From the NCBI GenBank assembly GCA_002878315.1, contig PNIW01000091.1, positions 1-34,762 of the forward strand: a stretch of DNA of 34,762 nucleotides. The letters run 5' to 3'. Both the position numbers and the translations under genes were made by a program. This DNA comes from Mesoaciditoga sp. GTDB lineage: Bacteria > Thermotogota > Thermotogae > Mesoaciditogales > Mesoaciditogaceae. The notes under the pieces were generated by a model. It searched no databases. It was not told where the DNA came from and was given only the letters and a program-made list of their open reading frames with translations. Numbering within the stretch: the stretch's first letter is position 1; every line of letters begins with the position of its first letter. Below, piece by piece: positions 30,994 to 34,762 of this stretch.

Positions 30994-32488
30994 TTTTTAT
31001 CCTCTCGTGATAATTTTCGAGTGCTTTGAAAGTTTTCTCCGAATAAATTTTAGGGACTCTTGCCTTTACCTCTGCCATTTCTTTTTTTATCAACTCTTCT
31101 CCGATCTTTTTGGTTTCATCAGAGGCAAAATCATCGAGCCATTCTCTGAATGTCAGAATCGCATTTAACTTGCAAAACTGTCCTTCTTTCTCACTCTTTA
31201 AAAGTGTCATTATGTTAGTGCCGGTTCTTCCGCACCTGTAACCAGCCGTGCAGAAAGAGGTTATGTACCCCATCTGGGCAAGTTCCCTTATGACATCATC
31301 GAGATCGCGCGGATCTCCTATCATGAACTGTTGCCTTGCAAGGTCCTGTTCGGTCTTATCGCTCATCTTTTCGGCTCCGTATATCTCCGAATACGCTCCT
31401 ATTCCTATTCTTGTCGAAGCATCTGTCTGTGTTACACCGAGCGGTAGAACCTCTCTTCTTACATTCGCATTTTCGCGTGCCGTCAGGATCATGCCGGTAT
31501 ACGGGATGGAAAGCCTTATGACCGCGACCAATTTTTTGAAATTCTCGTCCGAGACCCTATACTTTTGGGTGTCGAACATGACATTTTGTGCAGGCTCGAG
31601 CCTCGGAAAAGAGACCGTATGGGGGCCTATACCAAATTGCTTTTCAAGTTCCATGGCATGGTACAAAAGGCCCATCACCTCAAATCTCCAGTCATAAAGG
31701 CCGAAAAGCGCTCCGATTGCGACATCGTCTATCCCGGCTTCTAATGCCCTGTGCATTGAGTAAAGCCTCCACTGATAATTCGCCTTTAGAGTGCCCTTTG
31801 GGTGAACTTCGGAATAGGTTTTGTGATGGTAGGTTTCCTGAAAGACCTGGTAGGTTCCAACGCCAACGTCTTTTAGGGCTTTAAGGTCTTCAACTGACAT
31901 TGGAGCGGCATTCACGTTAACACGCCTTATCTCGCCTATTCCGTTGCGCGTTTTGACTTTGACATCGTAAATGGTTCTTATCGTGTCGATCATATACCTT
32001 ACATCTGAGACTGGATGTTCTCCGTAAACAACTATAAGGCGCTTGTGTCCTATCTTTCCGGCAAGAATTTCTGTCTCACGTCTCACATCCTCGAGGGTGA
32101 GTTTGAGACGTTTTTCATCCTTGTTGTCCTTTCTAAAACCACAGTAAAGGCAATTGTTGACACAAAAATTGCTGCAATAAAGAGGCGCAAATGTCACTAT
32201 CCTGTTGTCGTAAACCTTTCTTTTTATCTTGCCGGCGGCATCGAAGATCTCTTCCCACAGTTGTGGATCTTTGACATTCAAAAGTGCTGCCGTATCGTCG
32301 GGAGAGAGAAGATCAAGATCGAAAGATTTCTGTATAATCGATCTTATCCTCGCAGGATCTGGCGATTTGTTCTTTTCTATCTTTTCCCATATCTCATCAT
32401 CATTTATAAAATCCTTTCCTTCTTTCATGTACTTTTCGTACTCTTCCGTTTTGATAACATTCTCAATCCATTTTGTCTCAGTTCTCAT
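30968..32488 (-). CDS. hydG: [FeFe]-hydrogenase H-cluster maturase HydG (radical SAM tyrosine lyase)
   Basis: This 506-residue enzyme splits tyrosine to give the CO and CN ligands of the H-cluster. The radical SAM motif is C109-x3-C113-x2-C116 (CVNNCLYCGF). The C-terminal accessory-cluster region reads SFCTAGYRCGRTG, then FC at 438-439. Against the usual C-x2-C-x22-C motif, C413 and C439 are kept, but the middle position (416) is Gly and a Cys stands at 419. All else is family-typical. I chose the ATG at 32488 because AGGTGG is just upstream. A 31-codon ORF ends two bases before it. It overlaps the 84-residue gene by 26 bp. Confidence 0.93.
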   Translation of the reverse strand: MRTETKWIENVIKTEEYEKYMKEGKDFINDDEIWEKIEKNKSPDPARIRSIIQKSFDLDLLSPDDTAALLNVKDPQLWEEIFDAAGKIKRKVYDNRIVTFAPLYCSNFCVNNCLYCGFRKDNKDEKRLKLTLEDVRRETEILAGKIGHKRLIVVYGEHPVSDVRYMIDTIRTIYDVKVKTRNGIGEIRRVNVNAAPMSVEDLKALKDVGVGTYQVFQETYHHKTYSEVHPKGTLKANYQWRLYSMHRALEAGIDDVAIGALFGLYDWRFEVMGLLYHAMELEKQFGIGPHTVSFPRLEPAQNVMFDTQKYRVSDENFKKLVAVIRLSIPYTGMILTARENANVRREVLPLGVTQTDASTRIGIGAYSEIYGAEKMSDKTEQDLARQQFMIGDPRDLDDVIRELAQMGYITSFCTAGYRCGRTGTNIMTLLKSEKEGQFCKLNAILTFREWLDDFASDETKKIGEELIKKEMAEVKARVPKIYSEKTFKALENYHERIKNGERDLYF

Positions 32489-32490
32489 CC

Positions 32491-32586
32491 TTACCACCTC
32501 TCGTTATAATTTTCACAAATAAAGACCGGAAAATCTCCTAAGAGATTTTTCCGGTCTTCTATTTTTGAAAAAACGTTATTTTTCAT
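32491..32586 (-). CDS. small leader-type ORF upstream of hydG (31 aa)
   Basis: An ATG at 32586 has an excellent ribosome site, GAGGAGG six bases upstream. It opens a 31-codon frame (MKNNVFSKIEDRKNLLGDF... ending ENYNERW) whose TAA is two bases before the hydG ATG. Such strict juxtaposition is typical of translational coupling. A strong stem-loop (32522-32558) lies entirely within this frame. The peptide is basic at the start, has one cysteine and no recognised domain. It could be a real small protein or a leader peptide whose translation unfolds or forms the stem-loop and so controls hydG. Chance is possible for a frame this short. Confidence 0.5.
   Translation of the reverse strand: MKNNVFSKIEDRKNLLGDFPVFICENYNERW
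32522..32558 (-). terminator. strong stem-loop between hydrogenase gene and hydG (terminator or attenuator)
   Basis: Arms AAGACCGGAAAATCTC (32522-32537) and its complement (32542-32558) pair over 16 bp with one bulged base and the four-base loop CTAA. On the minus strand the stem is followed by CTTTATTTG, only moderately T-rich. It could end hydrogenase transcription partially while letting some polymerase into hydG. It overlaps the 31-codon ORF. Confidence 0.7.
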
Positions 32587-32640
32587 CTTAAACCTCCTCG
32601 ATGTCAGGCGCACCCTCCATCTCAGAAATGAAATCAGGAC

Positions 32641-34401
32641 TTAGACCTTTTGTACCTCTTTGACTCTTTCTAAAATGGATTTCTTCCTGTTCGTGTAATG
32701 AGTATGGAGCAATTTCTTTGAAAGATCGCTCAAGGGTTTTTTGTAAAATTCATCGTAAAGTTGCTGAATTGCCGGGTTTTCATGTGACTTTCTAAGTTTG
32801 CTCGCTTCATCTATTGAATAGATCGCGGCAGATCTCTTCTTGAGTATGTCCGGATCTGTTGACTTTGGCTGTCCTCCTCCGCCTATGCATCCACCGTAAC
32901 ATGCCATTATCTCAACGAAATCGTATTTCACATTTCCAGCCTTTATGTTTCTAAGAAGATTTATAACATTGGCAGTTCCATGGGCAACTGCAATTCTGAC
33001 ACGTTTTCCATCGAGATCGACCGTTGCTTCTTTCACGCCGGCAAAACCCCTAACATCCTTGAACTCAACCTTTGGTAGGGTTTTGCCCGTTGCAAGTTCG
33101 TATCCAGTTCTCAAAGCAGCCTCCATGACTCCACCGGTAACGCCGAAGATCGCAGCCGCACCTGTTGAAAGTCCGAGCGGGGCATCGTAATCTTCATCTG
33201 GAAGATCGAGGAAATTTATTTTGTGGTTCTTTATAAGTCTTCCGAGTTCTCTTGTCGTTATAACGGCATCTATCATCTGAATATCATCGTAAATGTGCTG
33301 TGGCCTTACAATTTCATCTTTCTTTGCCGTGCAGGGCATGACGGAAACAACGAAGATGTCCTTCGGATCAACTTTTATCTTTTTGGCAAAATACGTCTTT
33401 ATAGTCGAGGCGAGCATTTCTTGTGGAGATTTGGCCGTTGAAACATTGGGAATAAACTCGGGGAAATGTTTTTCGACGAGATTTATCCATCCCGGACAGC
33501 AAGATGTGAACATAGGCGCAGGATGCTCTCCGTGGCCCATCAACTGTTCTATGAGTTCACTTCCCTCTTCCATAATGGTCAAATCTGCACCAAAATTCGT
33601 GTCAAAAACGTAGTCAAAGCCCAATCTTCTTAAGGCTGCTACCATCTTGCCCGTCGAAACATGACCAGGCTCCATTCCAAATTCCTCTCCTATGGCTACC
33701 CTTGTTGCCGGTGCCGTTTGAACTATCATAACCTTGTCATGTTTTCTGAGATGGACATCCACCTTTTTGTAATCCGGCTCTTCCGTTATCGCTCCCACAG
33801 GACAGACCGCGCTGCACTGTCCGCACCCTATGCAATCGGTGTATTTCATCTCAAGGCCGAATGCGGGCACAGGAAGAGATTCTGCGCCGCGGTTTGAAAG
33901 GGTATAAATGCTTAATCCCTGAACGTCCTGACATACCCTTACACATCTCCCACAATTTATGCACTTATTAAGATCTCTAAAGATCGCGTTTGAAGAACTG
34001 TCAAATTCGACATTTCTGAGGTCTTTTGGATATATATCGTGAACATCGTAGAGATTTATAAGGTTTTGAAATTCACATCTTCCGTTAACATCGCAGGTCA
34101 TACAATCATTTGGATGTCTCGACAAAAGAAGCGCTAGGTTGTCCTTGAGAGCCCTTTCGACTCTATCGCTTGATGTCTTTATCTTCATGCCTTCTGAAAC
34201 CTTTGTCGTGCAGGCCGTCATCAAAGTTCTCGCACCCTCTATCTCGATTGCACAAACTCTGCACGCTCCAACATCCTCGAGCAACGGATGATGGCAAAGC
34301 GTTGGAACGTAAACGCCCGCTTTTTGGCACGCCTCAAGGACAGTCATTCCAGAGTCTACAGTGTAAGTCTTGCCATTTATCACAACGGAAAGATCACTCA
34401 T
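32641..34401 (-). CDS. hydA: [FeFe]-hydrogenase catalytic subunit (HydA / HndD-type)
   Basis: This 586-residue protein reduces protons or oxidises H2 in the cytoplasm. Domains in order are: a plant-type [2Fe-2S] ferredoxin (C36/C47/C50/C64), a His-Cys3 [4Fe-4S] site (H96/C100/C103/C109), two [4Fe-4S] ferredoxin sites (C147/C150/C153/C157 and C190/C193/C196/C200), and the H-cluster domain with TSCCPGW (C301, C302), MPCTAKKDE (C357) and MACYGGCIGGGGQP (C501, C505). The layout is that of the catalytic subunit of multimeric NAD(P)/ferredoxin-linked hydrogenases. Genes for the flavin (HydB) and small (HydC) subunits are not adjacent. GGGGGTG precedes the ATG. A TATAAT promoter overlapped by a Rex/CRP-like palindrome suggests redox control. 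Confidence 0.95.
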   Translation of the reverse strand: MSDLSVVINGKTYTVDSGMTVLEACQKAGVYVPTLCHHPLLEDVGACRVCAIEIEGARTLMTACTTKVSEGMKIKTSSDRVERALKDNLALLLSRHPNDCMTCDVNGRCEFQNLINLYDVHDIYPKDLRNVEFDSSSNAIFRDLNKCINCGRCVRVCQDVQGLSIYTLSNRGAESLPVPAFGLEMKYTDCIGCGQCSAVCPVGAITEEPDYKKVDVHLRKHDKVMIVQTAPATRVAIGEEFGMEPGHVSTGKMVAALRRLGFDYVFDTNFGADLTIMEEGSELIEQLMGHGEHPAPMFTSCCPGWINLVEKHFPEFIPNVSTAKSPQEMLASTIKTYFAKKIKVDPKDIFVVSVMPCTAKKDEIVRPQHIYDDIQMIDAVITTRELGRLIKNHKINFLDLPDEDYDAPLGLSTGAAAIFGVTGGVMEAALRTGYELATGKTLPKVEFKDVRGFAGVKEATVDLDGKRVRIAVAHGTANVINLLRNIKAGNVKYDFVEIMACYGGCIGGGGQPKSTDPDILKKRSAAIYSIDEASKLRKSHENPAIQQLYDEFYKKPLSDLSKKLLHTHYTNRKKSILERVKEVQKV

Positions 34402-34430
34402 CTGTTCACCCCCAAAAGAGATTGGCTTAC

Positions 34431-34448
34431 ATGTGAATTATAGCACAA
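34431..34448. promoter_or_regulatory. Rex/CRP-type palindrome over the hydrogenase -10 box
   Basis: On the minus strand TTGTGCTATAATTCACAT matches the Rex consensus TTGTGAANNNNTTCACAA at 11 of 14 defined positions. It also matches the CRP/FNR core TGTGA-N6-TCACA at 9 of 10. It covers the TATAAT box of the hydrogenase promoter, the classical place for a repressor. Rex senses NADH/NAD+ and controls hydrogenase genes in several anaerobes, so I favour Rex. Confidence 0.5.
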
Positions 34449-34464
34449 ATTTAAAAAAATGCAA
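34437..34464 (-). promoter_or_regulatory. hydrogenase gene promoter
   Basis: On the minus strand TTGCAT (34459-34464) and a perfect TATAAT (34437-34442) are 16 bp apart. The expected transcript starts about 28 bases before the ATG and contains the GGGGGTG ribosome site. Confidence 0.6.
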
Positions 34465-34478
34465 CCTACCAACATGCC

Positions 34479-34507
34479 TTGATCGAAAAATTTTTTGGGC
34501 GTACAAT
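34479..34507 (+). promoter_or_regulatory. promoter of the divergent P-loop gene
   Basis: TTGATC (34479-34484) and TACAAT (34502-34507) are 17 bp apart. Transcription would start near 34514, within AAGGAGGAGG (34511-34520), giving a leader of only about 11 bases. Confidence 0.55.
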
Positions 34508-34524
34508 TAAAAGGAGGAGGTAAA

Positions 34525-34762
34525 ATGGGTAAAGTTACGATAATCTCGGGACCACCATTTTCAGGAAAAACTGCGCATATAATATCTGAAATATCAAAGT
34601 TGAATCCTTTTGATTACACCTTCATAGGAAGTCAGGGAGAATCAGTTAAATCGATAGCAAGTTACGCCGCGCAAAAAATAGGCTCTATAAACAGATCTGC
34701 CTTTAAGACGATCGACCAGTTCGCGGTTAGCCTTGTCAGATCGCAAACCAATCTCGTTTTCG
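34525..34762 (+). CDS. P-loop protein, possibly AddB/RexB-like helicase-nuclease (5' part only)
   Basis: Seventy-nine codons are present before the window ends. The product starts MGKVTIISGPPFSGKT, with a Walker A motif GPPFSGKT at about residues 9-16. It continues FIGSQGESVKSIASYAAQ and NRSAFKTIDQFAVSLV. This resembles the N-terminus of AddB/RexB or UvrD-like proteins, where the helicase-like fold begins with a nucleotide-binding loop, but the evidence is limited to this fragment. AAGGAGGAGG and a good promoter support the ATG. It is divergent from the hydrogenase gene with a 123-bp shared regulatory region. Confidence 0.6.
   Translation, partial: MGKVTIISGPPFSGKTAHIISEISKLNPFDYTFIGSQGESVKSIASYAAQKIGSINRSAFKTIDQFAVSLVRSQTNLVF

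Noticed and set aside
32588-32620. A 10-codon frame (MEGAPDIEEV) between the hydrogenase stop and the 31-codon ORF, in a frame that is open back into the hydrogenase 3' end.
   Set aside because: It is too short and has no ribosome site. The hydrogenase already ends at the family-typical place, so a frameshift is not needed to explain it.

Overview
The window looks like chromosome from a strictly anaerobic, probably thermophilic bacterium of the Thermotogota. I infer this from the [FeFe]-hydrogenase with its maturases in a hydG / small ORF / hydE order like that of Thermotoga maritima, a peptide-type ABC transporter encoded with glycosidases, and AGA/ATA-rich codon use. No rRNA or other strict phylogenetic marker is present, so the assignment is tentative. 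I saw no tRNA, rRNA, CRISPR array, transposase or phage gene.

Layout. (1) Positions 43-6792, + strand: a tightly packed redox/metal cluster. It holds a NifX-like protein, two MinD-type ATPases with inserted ferredoxin domains, a His-tailed 2[4Fe-4S] ferredoxin, a radical SAM protein and a metallo-beta-lactamase-fold protein, then an Old Yellow Enzyme-type flavo-iron-sulfur oxidoreductase and a CGGC protein. The first genes resemble the Orange Protein (ORP) system of sulfate reducers. (2) Positions 6811-19406, - strand: a sugar-uptake and degradation locus. In transcription order it encodes a solute-binding protein, two permeases, two ATPases, a LacI-family regulator, a secreted clan GH-A glycosidase, a GH1 beta-glucosidase and a GH2 beta-mannosidase. 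The glycosidases suggest beta-linked gluco/manno-oligosaccharides as substrate. (3) Positions 19786-29719, + strand: housekeeping genes ispG, panC, degV-like, a CPBP protease, then clpC-radA-disA-PIN/TRAM-ispD. This last block has the order of the Bacillus clpC-radA-disA-yacL-ispD region. (4) Positions 29697-34401, - strand: the [FeFe]-hydrogenase gene, a 31-codon leader-type ORF, hydG, an 84-codon ORF and hydE. (5) Position 34525 to the end, + strand: the start of a divergent P-loop gene.

The most notable non-coding signals are a dispersed repeat family in four intergenic gaps (about 2.1, 4.3, 10.6 and 19.7 kb), with a palindromic core that has changed in a compensatory way; a Rex/CRP-type palindrome over the hydrogenase -10 box; a LacI-type palindrome between the -35 and -10 boxes of the sugar operon; and a stem-loop inside a small ORF that ends two bases before hydG. 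Several promoters lie so close to their start codons that leaderless or very short-leader mRNAs are likely.
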